The notes under the pieces: generated by a model | The model's input: only the letters and a program-made list of their open reading frames with translations | The model's database searches: none | Told to the model about the DNA's origin: nothing | Made by a program: the position numbers and the translations under genes | Shown here: positions 21,703-31,279 of the stretch, one piece after another | How the letters are laid out: the number at the start of each line of letters is the position of its first letter | Numbering within the stretch: the stretch's first letter is position 1 | Origin: an uncultured Bacteroidales bacterium | Lineage (GTDB): Bacteria; Bacteroidota; Bacteroidia; Bacteroidales; Paludibacteraceae | Assembly (NCBI GenBank): GCA_946186915.1 | Contig: CAMHOY010000001.1 | Coordinates: forward strand, 62,001-126,000 | Length of the DNA stretch: 64,000 nucleotides | Reading direction: 5' to 3'

Positions 21703-22824
21703 TCAGCGATTGCTTATAATACCACCTCCCACCACAAGGTCGTCCTGGTAAAGAACGACTGACTGGCCGGGAGTGACACCCCAGACGGGCTCGCTGAAAA
21801 GAAGGCGGCCTACCCCATTCCCCTCCCTAAAAGGAGGGGTTTTTAGTTGTATCGCTTTGGTACGATAACGGATTTTCGCATAGACCGGCGAAGACGTCAG
21901 TACCTCTTCGCGCCATGACGATAACGGATGAAAGCACAGTTCTGTTGCATACATATCGTCATTGGTGCCGAGGGTAATGCGATTGGTTGCGGCATCGATA
22001 GAAGTGATATATGCCGGATGGCCGAGCGCTATACCAAGTCCCTTGCGTTGACCGATGGTATAATTGACGTATCCTTCGTGCAGGCCTAGCACCTTACCGT
22101 CTTTATCCACATACTCGCCCGCGCGCACACGTTCCTTATAGTCAGGCACGTTCGCGCGCAAGAAAGCACGGTAATCATCATTTGGGATGAAACAAATCTC
22201 CTGACTCTCTCGCTTGACAGCCAACTTCTCGTAGCCATGCTGCCGGGCTATTTCCCGCACCTGATCTTTGGTGAGGTCACCCAATGGAAAAATTGTTCGT
22301 CGCAGTTGTTCCTCCGTCAGCATCCAGAGAAAATAGGTCTGATCTTTATGCGTATCGGCAGCCGTGCGCAGGAACATATGTCCGTTCCGCTCGGCGATGC
22401 GGGCATAATGACCGGTAGCGATATAATCACAATGAAACTCATCGGCTACACGCATCAGTTCCCCCCATTTGATATGACTATTACACAGCACGCAGGGATT
22501 GGGTGTCCTGCCCGCCATATACTCATCAATAAAATTCTGTATGACACAACGACGGAAAGTATCCCGGAAGTCCACTATATGATGTTCAAAGCCCATCCGC
22601 TCCGCATTATGCTTGGCCTCCATGATGGAATCGATGGAGCAGCACCCTTTCTCTTTGGCAAGGCAAGACTCTTTGATGCTATCAAAAGTGCGGAATGTGA
22701 CCCCCACTACATCATAGCCCTGCTCAAGAAGGAGCATGGCACTGACGGTAGAGTCAATGCCACCGGACATACCCAGCAAAACCCTTGGTTTTGCATTTGT
22801 GATTTGTGAATTGAAATCTGTCAT
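21703..22824 (-). CDS. mnmA: tRNA 2-thiouridylase MnmA
   Basis: A 373-residue enzyme that thiolates U34 of tRNA-Lys, -Glu and -Gln. The P-loop GMSGGIDST, catalytic cysteine region NPCVLCNSHIKW, ATGHYARI, and the second cysteine in ESQEICFIP are all present. Length is normal, but two parts come from repeats: the N-terminal MTDFNSQITNAK (22790-22824) and a C-terminal-domain loop KTPPFREGNGVGRL (21810-21845), both at poorly conserved positions. The gene abuts rubrerythrin with zero spacing and starts right after the ABC exporter gene on its own strand. Confidence 0.95.
   Translation of the reverse strand: MTDFNSQITNAKPRVLLGMSGGIDSTVSAMLLLEQGYDVVGVTFRTFDSIKESCLAKEKGCCSIDSIMEAKHNAERMGFEHHIVDFRDTFRRCVIQNFIDEYMAGRTPNPCVLCNSHIKWGELMRVADEFHCDYIATGHYARIAERNGHMFLRTAADTHKDQTYFLWMLTEEQLRRTIFPLGDLTKDQVREIARQHGYEKLAVKRESQEICFIPNDDYRAFLRANVPDYKERVRAGEYVDKDGKVLGLHEGYVNYTIGQRKGLGIALGHPAYITSIDAATNRITLGTNDDMYATELCFHPLSSWREEVLTSSPVYAKIRYRTKAIQLKTPPFREGNGVGRLLFSEPVWGVTPGQSVVLYQDDLVVGGGIISNR
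21810..21845 (-). repeat. Palindromic element copy, in frame inside mnmA
   Basis: The coding strand reads ACCCCTCCTTTTAGGGAGGG then GAATGGGGTAG and encodes TPPFREGNGVG. Closest to the copy in the GldA-like gene (13369-13403). The CCCTCC/GGAGGG arms can form a hairpin. Confidence 0.75.
22790..22824. repeat. TTTGTGA word repeat at the mnmA start
   Basis: GCATTTGTGATTTGTGAATT then GAAATCTGTCAT encodes MTDFNSQITNA on the coding strand. Same word family as 33160-33196, where it encodes KSQITNHKL. Confidence 0.65.
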
Positions 22825-24687
22825 TTATTGTTGCATGTCCACAAGTTTAGTGTAGTAACCGCCGAGGGCATAGAGTTCGTCGTGGGTGCCGCGTTCCACG
22901 ATGCGTCCTTCATGCATAACACAGATGAGGTCCGCATGACGGATTGTGGACAGACGATGCGCTACGACGAGTGTCGTCCGATCACGCATCAGGTGTTCCA
23001 AAGCTTCCTGTACCAATCGTTCCGACTCGCTATCCAGCGCTGAAGTAGCCTCATCAAGGATGAGTATAGGCGGGTTCTTGAGGACGGCCCGTGCGATAGA
23101 CAGTCGTTGTCGCTGTCCACCGGAGAGACGCGAGCCGCGGTCGCCGATAAGGGTGTCATAGCCGTCCGGCATAGCTGCAATGAACTCATGAGCGTTGGCG
23201 ATACGCGCTGCTTGTTCGGCTGCCTCACGCCATGTAAGACCCTGCGGCGCCGGCACGGAAGTATCGACACCGAAAGTGATATTATTCAGCACGGTATCAT
23301 TGAAGAGGATGGGTTCCTGACAAACGATACCCATGAGTTCACGCAAGTCATGCGTCGTATGCTTGCGGATGTCTGTATCATCCATTGAGATGCAACCTTC
23401 CGTCGGATCATAGAACCGCGGTAAGAGGTCCGTGAGGGTTGTCTTTCCGCTACCGGACTGCCCCACCAAGGCAACCGTTTTTCCTTTTGGCAGCGTAAGA
23501 CAGATATCCGTTAATACTTCGCAATTCGGTTGATAGGCGAAGGAGACATGGTCGAACACTATCTGCCGTTCAAAATGTACCGGTTTGGGATTAGCCGGTT
23601 CGGTAATATTCGACTCGGTATTGAGGACGGTATCGATACGCTCCAATGAAGCCATACCACGGCGAATTCCATACGCCGCCTTGCTGAGATCCTTCGAAGG
23701 ATTGATGATGGAATAGAAGATGACGAGGTAGTAAATGAATGTCGCAGCATCAATCGTCGCATGGTCAGAGAGAATGAGTAGCCCACCGAACCACAAGATG
23801 ACGGCTATCAAGACCGTGCCAAGGAATTCCGACAGAGGATGTGCCATATAATAGCGGCGGTTGATACGATTGAAGGTAGCGCGTGTGGCATTGATGAGCG
23901 TCTCAAAGCGCCTACGCAGTTTGTCTTGTGCATTGAATCCTTTGACCACCCGCAATCCCAACAGGGTCTCGTCAATAGAAGAGAGTATCTCGGCATTCTG
24001 TTCCTGACCTCGCTTGGATGCACGCTTGAGGCTGCGTCCGATACGTCCAATCAGAAAGACAGCAACAGGCATGAGTAGCAACACGAAAAGCGTGAGTTGC
24101 CACGAGATAACAAAAAGCGTAATGAGATAGACGAGAATCATGATGGGGTCCTTAAACAAGATATCAAGGGCCGACATAATGGATGTTTCCACTTCATTCA
24201 CGTCATTCGTCATACGCGAGATGATATCACCGCGTCGTGCTTGGGTGAAATAGCCCATGGGCAGCGAGAGCACTTTGTCGTACAGTTGTTGTCTGAGGTC
24301 GCGTAACACACCTGTTCGGATAGGCACCATGAAATAGTTGGCAAGCCACGCCGTGAACACTTTGAGTCCCGTTATGACGATGAGAAAAAGTCCCAACAGC
24401 AACAAGACATACCCCGCGCCATGGAGCACTATCTGCTCGTTTAGTACACAGTACATGTCGGTGCGCAATGCCGCGATGGTATCCTGCAGCCCGTGTACTT
24501 CCTTCAGCGGTATACGCGTCACCTCAAGGGTATTCAAGCCGAAGAGGATGCGCAGCACCGGAATAATTGCCGCAAATGAGAAGAGCGACAAAATCGTCGA
24601 GAGGAGATTGAAGAAGATATTCAATCCCATCTTCGCACGGTAAGGAGGCACAAAACGATGCAATATATTAGCGGTTTTCGCGAACAT
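22825..24687 (-). CDS. ABC exporter, MsbA-like (membrane and ATPase domains fused)
   Basis: I start at the ATG at 24687 (MFAKTANILHRFVPPYRAKM); the longer frame only reads through lpxK. Residues about 1-330 hold six transmembrane helices. The ATPase half carries Walker A ALVGQSGSGKTT, Q-loop MGIVCQEPILF, signature RLSGGQRQRLSIARA, Walker B LILDEATSALD and the switch His in VVAHRLSTI. Half-transporter, so a homodimer. It overlaps lpxK by 20 bp, which points to lipid A (MsbA) export, though drug export cannot be excluded. Confidence 0.88.
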   Translation of the reverse strand: MFAKTANILHRFVPPYRAKMGLNIFFNLLSTILSLFSFAAIIPVLRILFGLNTLEVTRIPLKEVHGLQDTIAALRTDMYCVLNEQIVLHGAGYVLLLLGLFLIVITGLKVFTAWLANYFMVPIRTGVLRDLRQQLYDKVLSLPMGYFTQARRGDIISRMTNDVNEVETSIMSALDILFKDPIMILVYLITLFVISWQLTLFVLLLMPVAVFLIGRIGRSLKRASKRGQEQNAEILSSIDETLLGLRVVKGFNAQDKLRRRFETLINATRATFNRINRRYYMAHPLSEFLGTVLIAVILWFGGLLILSDHATIDAATFIYYLVIFYSIINPSKDLSKAAYGIRRGMASLERIDTVLNTESNITEPANPKPVHFERQIVFDHVSFAYQPNCEVLTDICLTLPKGKTVALVGQSGSGKTTLTDLLPRFYDPTEGCISMDDTDIRKHTTHDLRELMGIVCQEPILFNDTVLNNITFGVDTSVPAPQGLTWREAAEQAARIANAHEFIAAMPDGYDTLIGDRGSRLSGGQRQRLSIARAVLKNPPILILDEATSALDSESERLVQEALEHLMRDRTTLVVAHRLSTIRHADLICVMHEGRIVERGTHDELYALGGYYTKLVDMQQ

Positions 24688-25675
24688 AGGTGAGTATTTG
24701 TCTGTCAAAACTTTCTTTCGGAGTACAGAAACGCACACGGATAGGCAGCGCAATGAGTCGCTTGTTTTGTGCATGCAAACGGTCCACGAGGGTTGTCGTA
24801 CGCAGGCGCTGAATATCTTTCTCCGTAGTGAGGACAAAATCAAAATCCTCAGCACGCTGCATGACCGCCTCTATATCTTTGGGCGAATAGCGGTGATGAT
24901 CCGGAAAAGCCATCAGTTCCGCTTTCGGATAGTGCTTTTGCACGTAGGCCATCATATATTCCGGATGGGCTATCCCGCAAAGCACAAGCGGTGTTCCTTC
25001 CTGCTCCATCGATGCGTAACTGATCCCCGCAAAATGCAGTTGTTGGAAGGTAGGCAAATGCAAGCGGTTATCCACTACGCGCATGTCTATCGGTCGGATG
25101 TCATCCGGACACTTGGTGACTACTATGGCATCGGCCGCCAACGCACGGTGCGGTAAGTCACGCAATGTTCCCCAGGGCAACATATGATCATCTATATAAA
25201 GGTGGTCGTAAGGCGTAAGAAGGATGGTAAAGCCGCAGCGCAGTGCACGATGTTGCATCGCGTCATCCAACACTACGACATCCAGTTGCGTCAGTTGGCG
25301 TTGCAACTGTCTGATACCGTGCACGCGGTTCTCACACACGGCAATGGGCACATCCGGGAACTTACGATGCAACTGCATCGCTTCATCTCCGATAGACTCT
25401 ACGGTAGCCTGACGATCTGCTAACTGAAAACCACGTGTCTTACGTTTGTAGCCACGCGAGAGAACAGCCGGATGGTACCCGCTATCCAACAATAATTGCA
25501 ACAGATACTCCACCATTGGCGTCTTGCCCGTACCACCCACCGCCAAGTTACCCACGCATATCGTCGGAACACGAACGGTAAACGAGGGTAACAGATGCTG
25601 GTCAAACAGCATATGGCGGATAGATACGCCTAAGGCGTAAAGCCAACTGAGCGGTATAGAAAGAGCTTTCAGCAT
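24668..25675 (-). CDS. lpxK: Tetraacyldisaccharide 4'-kinase LpxK
   Basis: A 335-residue inner-membrane kinase that makes lipid IVA. Motifs: the N-terminal ALSIPLSWLYALGVSIR membrane contact, the P-loop VGNLAVGGTGKTPMVEYL, and VVLDDAMQHRAL. Length fits the family. It follows sppA on the same strand and overlaps the start of the MsbA-like exporter gene by 20 bp, so lipid A maturation and export appear linked. Confidence 0.95.
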   Translation of the reverse strand: MLKALSIPLSWLYALGVSIRHMLFDQHLLPSFTVRVPTICVGNLAVGGTGKTPMVEYLLQLLLDSGYHPAVLSRGYKRKTRGFQLADRQATVESIGDEAMQLHRKFPDVPIAVCENRVHGIRQLQRQLTQLDVVVLDDAMQHRALRCGFTILLTPYDHLYIDDHMLPWGTLRDLPHRALAADAIVVTKCPDDIRPIDMRVVDNRLHLPTFQQLHFAGISYASMEQEGTPLVLCGIAHPEYMMAYVQKHYPKAELMAFPDHHRYSPKDIEAVMQRAEDFDFVLTTEKDIQRLRTTTLVDRLHAQNKRLIALPIRVRFCTPKESFDRQILTYVRENR

Positions 25676-25681
25676 GCAGAT

Positions 25682-27463
25682 TTATTGAATCTTGATTTCC
25701 GGCATAAGTGCCATGATGCGCGGCTTGGAGCAGAATTCACGCACCTTCATGATGAGGCGTTCCTCTTCCGTAGAGTTATCAAGCATCTTGAGTAATTCCT
25801 GATACGGGTCTTCTTTCTCCGGATAATAAACCAGCTTATAGTTCTCCAGTCCTGCCAGTTCGACCGCTTTGGCGATAGCATCATCGATGTTTCCGATCTC
25901 ATCTACGATACCTATCTCCTTACCTTTCTCTCCAAGCCATACACGACCTTCGCCGATGGACTTGATGTAGTCTTGCTCTACGTGACGGCCTTGCGCACAA
26001 CGGCTTGTGAACAAGTCATAACCACGCTCTACCATCTTTTGCATGAGAGCGTGTTCTTCGCTATTCATGCCTTTATAGATCATATTCATTTCCAAATCCG
26101 AATAACGGTTCGTTGCCACACCGTCCACGTCAAGACCCACTTTATTACGTATCTTCGACACGTTAGGCACCGTACCGAAAATACCGATAGATCCGGTCAA
26201 TGTCGTCGGCTCGGCGAAGATATAATCCGCGCCGCAAGAGATATAGTAACCACCCGAAGCGGCGTAGTCACCCATCGAAACAACAACGGGGATGCTGTCG
26301 GCTTTGATATTCTGGACTGCATGCCATATTTGCTCGCTGGCGTCCGCAGAACCACCAGGACTATTCACGCGCAGTACGAGCGCTTTGACATCATCTTCTT
26401 TACGGATCTTCTTGATCGTCTTAACGACTTCTTTACCTACTATTCCTTCTCCGGAATCATCAGTAATCTCACCTTCCAGATAGAGTACCGCCACTTTATC
26501 CTTAGCCTTCGACGCCGGACGTTTCACACTCGCCATCTTGGTGGTAGAAAGAAGATGATAGTCCTTCGTTCCTGCATAAATACGCAGCAACGAGTCGATA
26601 TCCTGAGTATATACAATCGTATCTACCAGGCCTGCCGTCAACTGGTCTTCTGCCGGTTGCAAGTCCATGAAACGGTCGGCGAGTGCATTGAGTTGTTCTT
26701 CGCTCAAGTGACGTGCCTCGCCTACGGATTTCTTATATTCACCCCAAATTCCATCCAAGTACTGCATAGTCTGCATACGGTCCGCGTCCGACATACTGGT
26801 ACGGAAGAACGGTTCAACAGCAGACTTGAAAGTACCGACTTTCAGAATTTGCATCTCTACACCAATTTTCTCCATAGCACGCGTGTAGTACATCTTCTGC
26901 GCCGCCAGGCCATGCCATGACACAGCACCTGTCGGGTCCAAACAGATACGGTCCGCAACAGAAGCGATATAGTAATTGGTTTGGCCATAGCTTTTGGCAG
27001 ACGCTACTACCCATTTACCGCTCTGCTTGAAGTCGAGCAGGGCATCACGGATGGCTTTTGCACTCGCCGGCGCAGCCGATAACTCAGCACCGTCGAGCCA
27101 TATACCGAGAATCTTTTCGTCGTTTTTAGCCAAACGAATATTACTCAGTATTTCGTCCAGGCCTACAGTCTCGACATTTTGATTTCCAACGAAAGGTACG
27201 GACGGCATCGACTTCATCAATCCGGCGAACGGACTGGATTCTTTTGCTTGCTCTACAAGTGTACCTTTCATCTCCAGACGGTAAATCGTCTTGTCTTGCA
27301 GTTTCACTTCGGAAGAAGAGAAAAGATCTCCCATAATCCATCCAAGGATGGCGCTGCAGATGAAATACACCGCGAAGAAAATCAGGCAGCCGCCAAGGCA
27401 GCCAACTTTGCGGCGAGGACGTTCCTGTCCTTCTACCACAATCGTTTTGCGATTAAAAAACAT
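25682..27463 (-). CDS. sppA: Signal peptide peptidase SppA, 67-kDa type
   Basis: A 593-residue membrane-anchored serine protease that degrades cleaved signal peptides. One N-terminal transmembrane helix (CLIFFAVYFICSAILGWIMG), then two S49 peptidase domains. The C-terminal domain holds the catalytic serine (GDYAASGGYYISC) and the N-terminal domain the lysine region (WVVASAKSYGQTNYYIAS). Length is typical of double-domain forms. It lies 4 bp from rnhB and 6 bp from lpxK in one operon. Confidence 0.93.
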   Translation of the reverse strand: MFFNRKTIVVEGQERPRRKVGCLGGCLIFFAVYFICSAILGWIMGDLFSSSEVKLQDKTIYRLEMKGTLVEQAKESSPFAGLMKSMPSVPFVGNQNVETVGLDEILSNIRLAKNDEKILGIWLDGAELSAAPASAKAIRDALLDFKQSGKWVVASAKSYGQTNYYIASVADRICLDPTGAVSWHGLAAQKMYYTRAMEKIGVEMQILKVGTFKSAVEPFFRTSMSDADRMQTMQYLDGIWGEYKKSVGEARHLSEEQLNALADRFMDLQPAEDQLTAGLVDTIVYTQDIDSLLRIYAGTKDYHLLSTTKMASVKRPASKAKDKVAVLYLEGEITDDSGEGIVGKEVVKTIKKIRKEDDVKALVLRVNSPGGSADASEQIWHAVQNIKADSIPVVVSMGDYAASGGYYISCGADYIFAEPTTLTGSIGIFGTVPNVSKIRNKVGLDVDGVATNRYSDLEMNMIYKGMNSEEHALMQKMVERGYDLFTSRCAQGRHVEQDYIKSIGEGRVWLGEKGKEIGIVDEIGNIDDAIAKAVELAGLENYKLVYYPEKEDPYQELLKMLDNSTEEERLIMKVREFCSKPRIMALMPEIKIQ

Positions 27464-27467
27464 ACTG

Positions 27468-28079
27468 TTACAATTTTAAATTAAACGTTAATCTATGATA
27501 GGGTGTTACACCGTATTTCTTTATTGCCGCATAATGTTCGGCTGTTGGGTAACCTTTGTTATTTGCCCAGCCATACTGCGGGAATTCGTCATGCAGGCGC
27601 AGCATATAATCATCGCGATAGGTTTTCGCCAGCACACTCGCTGCCGCGATAGACATGTATGTCGCATCGCCATGCACCACCGTATCCGCCGGGATCTCCA
27701 GTAGTTCACCTTCCGGCACATAGGGCTTCCATTTATTGCCGTCCACAAGAATATGCTGCGGGCGTACGGTTAATCGGTCCAGCGCACGCTGCATGCCCAA
27801 TATGGAACATTGCAATATATTCCGTTCGTCTATCTCCTGCGGACTGACTTCCACCACCGCCCAAGCCACTGCTTCACGCTCTATAACAGGTCGGAGTGCA
27901 TAGCGTTGTTTATCCGTCAGTTGCTTCGAGTCGTTGAGCCATTCAAACTCCGGCACTTGCGCTGCACGCTGTGGATTCAATATGACAGCCGCCGCAAACA
28001 CACTTCCTGCTAACGGTCCGCGCCCTGCCTCGTCGCATCCGGCTTCTACAAGCCCTTGTATCATTTGTAGTTTCAACAT
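27468..28079 (-). CDS. rnhB: Ribonuclease HII
   Basis: Start at 28079 ([20 protein letters not shown]); an earlier in-frame ATG at 28103 lies inside tamL. The RNase HII active-site [10 protein letters not shown] is complete, and the downstream acidic residues are in [10 protein letters not shown] and [19 protein letters not shown]. It removes RNA from RNA-DNA hybrids. Normal length, close to tamL (stop TGA at 28081-28083). Confidence 0.95.
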   Translation of the reverse strand: MLKLQMIQGLVEAGCDEAGRGPLAGSVFAAAVILNPQRAAQVPEFEWLNDSKQLTDKQRYALRPVIEREAVAWAVVEVSPQEIDERNILQCSILGMQRALDRLTVRPQHILVDGNKWKPYVPEGELLEIPADTVVHGDATYMSIAAASVLAKTYRDDYMLRLHDEFPQYGWANNKGYPTAEHYAAIKKYGVTPYHRLTFNLKL

Positions 28080-28080
28080 A

Positions 28081-30306
28081 TCAGAACGGATATCCGATAG
28101 CAAAATGGAATGTCATGTCATCCTTCCAGCACAACCCGTTGAAAGCTGTACGCCACTGCGACCCCAAGTCTATGCGGCTTGGGTCATACAACTTCACGCC
28201 GAAGTCGATACGAAAGACCATCACTGACAAATCAAAACGAAGTCCCACACCATAGCTCCACGCAATTTGTTTATAGAACTCTGATGTGAACGCACCGCCC
28301 GGCTGCGAATCATAGTTATAAATAGTCCATATATTTCCGGCATCTGTAAAGGCTGCCAACTCCATGAACCGTAGCACCTTAAAGCGATATTCAAGGTTCA
28401 TCTCCAAGTGTATGTCTCCCACTTGCAGATCGTACGACATCGTGTTTCCCGCGCCGCGGAAGGTACCAGGTCCCAATGTTCGTGCCTGCCAACCGCGCAC
28501 ACCACTCGCGCCACCGCCGAAATAACGTTTCTCAAACGGAATCACTTTCGCATTCAAATAAGGAACCGCCGCACCAAAACCGATATGCGTCACCAGATGA
28601 TGCTTGGGTGTGATAATTCCATGATAAGTGAAATTAAAATCTCCTTTCGCGTACTGCGCAAATGGAATTTTCCCCATCATATATGAGCCGCCCTCGTTCT
28701 TCGGGAAATGGAATAACTCGCTGAGGGCATACAGGAAGTTACCTGCCGTCTCGGCACGGAGGGCGAATTGCAGATAGGAACGATTCGGAAAACGCGGATT
28801 GAAAGTAGAGTACGAACAGGTATAACTCCAATCGACAATAAAATGGTCCTCGTAACTGGCTTTCAAGACTGAGGAACGGTCTATGAACTGCCGTTTGAAC
28901 TCTTCCGACATCCAAGGCACGTAAATATAGTTGATATCCACAAGGTTGAACTCGTGCGTCCATCGGCTGCCTGGTGTGCGCGGTATTCTATAAGAGAGAG
29001 ACGCGTTCGCGATCGTTCGCGTGTATTCGTCCGGACGTTGCTGATAGTTATACGCCACCTCTACCTTCACGTTCGATGGGAAAATCAGACCTGCGTCTGC
29101 TCTTGCTTCGATAGCCCGTCCTCCGTTGGCGCGCCATTCATACGAAGCGCGCGCTCCGACTGTCAGCACTTCCGCACCATGGAAGATATTCTTATTGCTA
29201 TACCGCAAACCGGCAGCGACACCCCAATCGCCGGCACTGTACGTGCCTTCCACCTCCGCTGTTACGGAGTTTAGACGACTTCGGGACACCGTGATATTGC
29301 AATCCAAAAGTGTATCTCCCACCGGCGTGAAGGCAATATCAACATACTTCACCGGAGGCAAAGCATTCATCCGCGCATACGTACGTTCGACACGCCATTC
29401 CGCGTACTGCTCTCCAGCACGAATACGACTTGCTCGACGTAAAGCGCCCTTACGCAAGAACGGAAAATCCTGTGCGTAGTTCACGTCACGTATCGAATAG
29501 CGGGTCCTAAAGCGTTTGACCTCCGTGGAATCCAACTGCGACACATACGGTGCCAAATGCAGGCGGATATCCACCTGATGCGAATTTAATGAACTGTCGG
29601 CTGTGAATTCCAGCAGTGATTTCTCGAAATAGTAATACCCTTGATTGCGCAGTGCGCTGGTGATACGCTCGCGTTCTGCATCCAAGGTGGATGTAGAGAA
29701 TTGTTCTCCGGGATGCACCTTACACCGCTCATCCCGCGCAATTGTGCATATCTCCGGAATGGGAATATCCACCTCATATTGGCGCACATAATACGGTTGA
29801 TGCGCCGTCACCAAGTACGTCACTTCCACTTTGCGTTTCTTGAATCGCAACTGCGTATCTACTTCCGCTTGAAAATAACCCATGTTATTCATCTGCTGAC
29901 GAATCTGTTGCATGCTCACCTCTGTCATTTCCTCGTCATAGATAATCGGTGCCTCACCCATTTTCTTTGCATTGCGCGCTGCTCGAGCGCGTGCTTTGGT
30001 CGTCGTATCCAGAGGAGCTGTATTATATACATGCAGCTGGAGCTTCCAGAAACCGAAGATCTCGGTATTCTGTTTTTGGCGCACGTAATTGCCCAAAGTG
30101 GCGGTAGAGACATTCTTGTCGTCCACACATTTAACGCGCACTTTGTTAAGCAGATATTTGTCTTGCGGAACAAATTTCGTAGTGTTGCACGAACAAAGGA
30201 CAAGGAATAAAGAACATAGAAAAAATACCACCGATCGGGGTGTTTTTGCCCTGATTACCGGTTCCGGTATTCTTAAATTCCTATATGTACGTAATGCGCC
30301 TAACAT
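28081..30306 (-). CDS. Omp85 family outer-membrane assembly lipoprotein, TamL-like
   Basis: A 741-residue protein with a hydrophobic signal ending in a lipobox (LFLVLCSCN; Cys near 39-41), followed by POTRA-like repeats and a C-terminal 16-strand barrel ending in FHFAIGYPF. The [13 protein letters not shown] segment matches the VRGF/Y motif of Omp85 proteins. A lipidated N-terminus with this order is typical of Bacteroidota TamL rather than BamA. The start ATG lies 10 nt past a canonical -7 box; the long pre-signal stretch ([15 protein letters not shown]) is odd. The trmH-like gene is divergent from it. Confidence 0.88.
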   Translation of the reverse strand: MLGALRTYRNLRIPEPVIRAKTPRSVVFFLCSLFLVLCSCNTTKFVPQDKYLLNKVRVKCVDDKNVSTATLGNYVRQKQNTEIFGFWKLQLHVYNTAPLDTTTKARARAARNAKKMGEAPIIYDEEMTEVSMQQIRQQMNNMGYFQAEVDTQLRFKKRKVEVTYLVTAHQPYYVRQYEVDIPIPEICTIARDERCKVHPGEQFSTSTLDAERERITSALRNQGYYYFEKSLLEFTADSSLNSHQVDIRLHLAPYVSQLDSTEVKRFRTRYSIRDVNYAQDFPFLRKGALRRASRIRAGEQYAEWRVERTYARMNALPPVKYVDIAFTPVGDTLLDCNITVSRSRLNSVTAEVEGTYSAGDWGVAAGLRYSNKNIFHGAEVLTVGARASYEWRANGGRAIEARADAGLIFPSNVKVEVAYNYQQRPDEYTRTIANASLSYRIPRTPGSRWTHEFNLVDINYIYVPWMSEEFKRQFIDRSSVLKASYEDHFIVDWSYTCSYSTFNPRFPNRSYLQFALRAETAGNFLYALSELFHFPKNEGGSYMMGKIPFAQYAKGDFNFTYHGIITPKHHLVTHIGFGAAVPYLNAKVIPFEKRYFGGGASGVRGWQARTLGPGTFRGAGNTMSYDLQVGDIHLEMNLEYRFKVLRFMELAAFTDAGNIWTIYNYDSQPGGAFTSEFYKQIAWSYGVGLRFDLSVMVFRIDFGVKLYDPSRIDLGSQWRTAFNGLCWKDDMTFHFAIGYPF

Positions 30307-30316
30307 AATGAGCGTG

Positions 30317-30347
30317 CAAAATTAGCAAAAAATTTTGATATATCAAA
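30317..30347 (-). promoter_or_regulatory. Promoter of tamL, 10 nt from its start codon
   Basis: Minus strand TTTG (30347-30344), 19 bp, TAATTTTG (30324-30317). It interleaves with the divergent promoter of the trmH-like gene. Confidence 0.7.
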
Positions 30348-30364
30348 ATATTTTTGTACTTTTG
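30334..30364 (+). promoter_or_regulatory. Promoter of the trmH-like gene
   Basis: TTTG (30334-30337), 19 bp, TACTTTTG (30357-30364), 20 nt before the ATG at 30385. It overlaps the tamL promoter on the other strand. Confidence 0.7.
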
Positions 30365-30384
30365 TGGCGTTTTTGAGTGTATCT

Positions 30385-31104
30385 ATGGAAAGAATCAGCA
30401 AAGCGCAAATCAAACTTGTTAAAAGTTTGCAACAAAAAAAACACCGTGACGAAACAGGACTCTTTGTTGCCGAAGGCGAAAAATGCGTAGAGGAATTACG
30501 GAAGGGTTTTGAACTCGTTCACTATTATCAAGCGGGAGAAAACGCCACGCATATAGAAATCGAGCAGATGTCCGGACTGAAAACGCCGCAGGGTGTTATC
30601 GGTGTATTCAGAAAGAGAGAGGAGCCCGTCCGGGAGATCCCGGATGCAGGGGGAGAGGGCCAACTTATTTTGGCGCTGGACGGCATTCAGGATCCGGGAA
30701 ACTTAGGTACTATCATCCGCACTTGCGACTGGTTCGGCGTACATACGATTGTCTGCTCGCGGGATACTGCTGACTGCTATAATCCCAAAGTGGTGCAAGC
30801 TACGATGGGTGCATTAGCGCGGGGGCATCTCTATTATCTTGATCTTCCCGAGTGGTTGGCCGGGCAGCAATGCAATATCTACGGCACGCTCCTTGAAGGC
30901 AAAGACATGTATGATACCCCACTTTCCCAAAAAGGCATTATCATCATGGGGAACGAGGGCAATGGGATAAGTCCTTTGATCCGAAAAGCCGTCACGCATC
31001 CGATACGCATCCCTTCATACCCAAAAGACGCTGAGACTTCCGAAAGTCTCAACGTCTCTATCGCTACCGCTATCGTTCTGGCGGAATTTCGCAGAAAGGA
31101 GTAA
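30385..31104 (+). CDS. TrmH/SpoU family RNA 2'-O-methyltransferase
   Basis: Start at 30385 (MERISKAQIKLVKSLQQKKH). An N-terminal L30e-like substrate-binding domain precedes the SPOUT knot domain, with the motifs LILALDGIQDPGNLGTIIRT, then MGNEGNGISP and SLNVSIATAIVLAEF. These are the three conserved SpoU motifs that form the SAM-binding knot. The target RNA (rRNA or tRNA) is not clear. Divergent from tamL, a pairing I have seen in other Bacteroidota. Confidence 0.92.
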   Translation: MERISKAQIKLVKSLQQKKHRDETGLFVAEGEKCVEELRKGFELVHYYQAGENATHIEIEQMSGLKTPQGVIGVFRKREEPVREIPDAGGEGQLILALDGIQDPGNLGTIIRTCDWFGVHTIVCSRDTADCYNPKVVQATMGALARGHLYYLDLPEWLAGQQCNIYGTLLEGKDMYDTPLSQKGIIIMGNEGNGISPLIRKAVTHPIRIPSYPKDAETSESLNVSIATAIVLAEFRRKE

Positions 31105-31163
31105 CATAGGGGTAAAACGGTATAAACACAGAGTAAACACGGAGGCAACACGGAGGCAACTCG
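31101..31163. repeat. 11-nt-period word repeat after the trmH-like gene
   Basis: Units such as GTAAACACGGAG, GCAACACGGAG and GCAACTCG follow each other in the intergenic region. A similar 11-nt family (TCCGTGT core) is at 60643-60693. Confidence 0.65.
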
Positions 31164-31202
31164 ACTTTTAGAACATTTTAATTACATAAAAATCATTCTA
31201 CT

Positions 31203-31234
31203 CTTGCATATTTCCATTTTTTGTTGTACCTTTG
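31203..31234 (+). promoter_or_regulatory. Promoter of the trpB2 gene
   Basis: CTTG (31203-31206), 20 bp, TACCTTTG (31227-31234), with a leader of about 42 nt to the ATG at 31280. Confidence 0.65.
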
Positions 31235-31279
31235 CGGTCGTTTACGCATAAAAGGTACATCATTTACATTTTTTCTACT

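Noticed and set aside
28080..28103. An earlier rnhB start codon at 28103
   Set aside because: It lies in tamL and adds residues without family support; 28079 fits.
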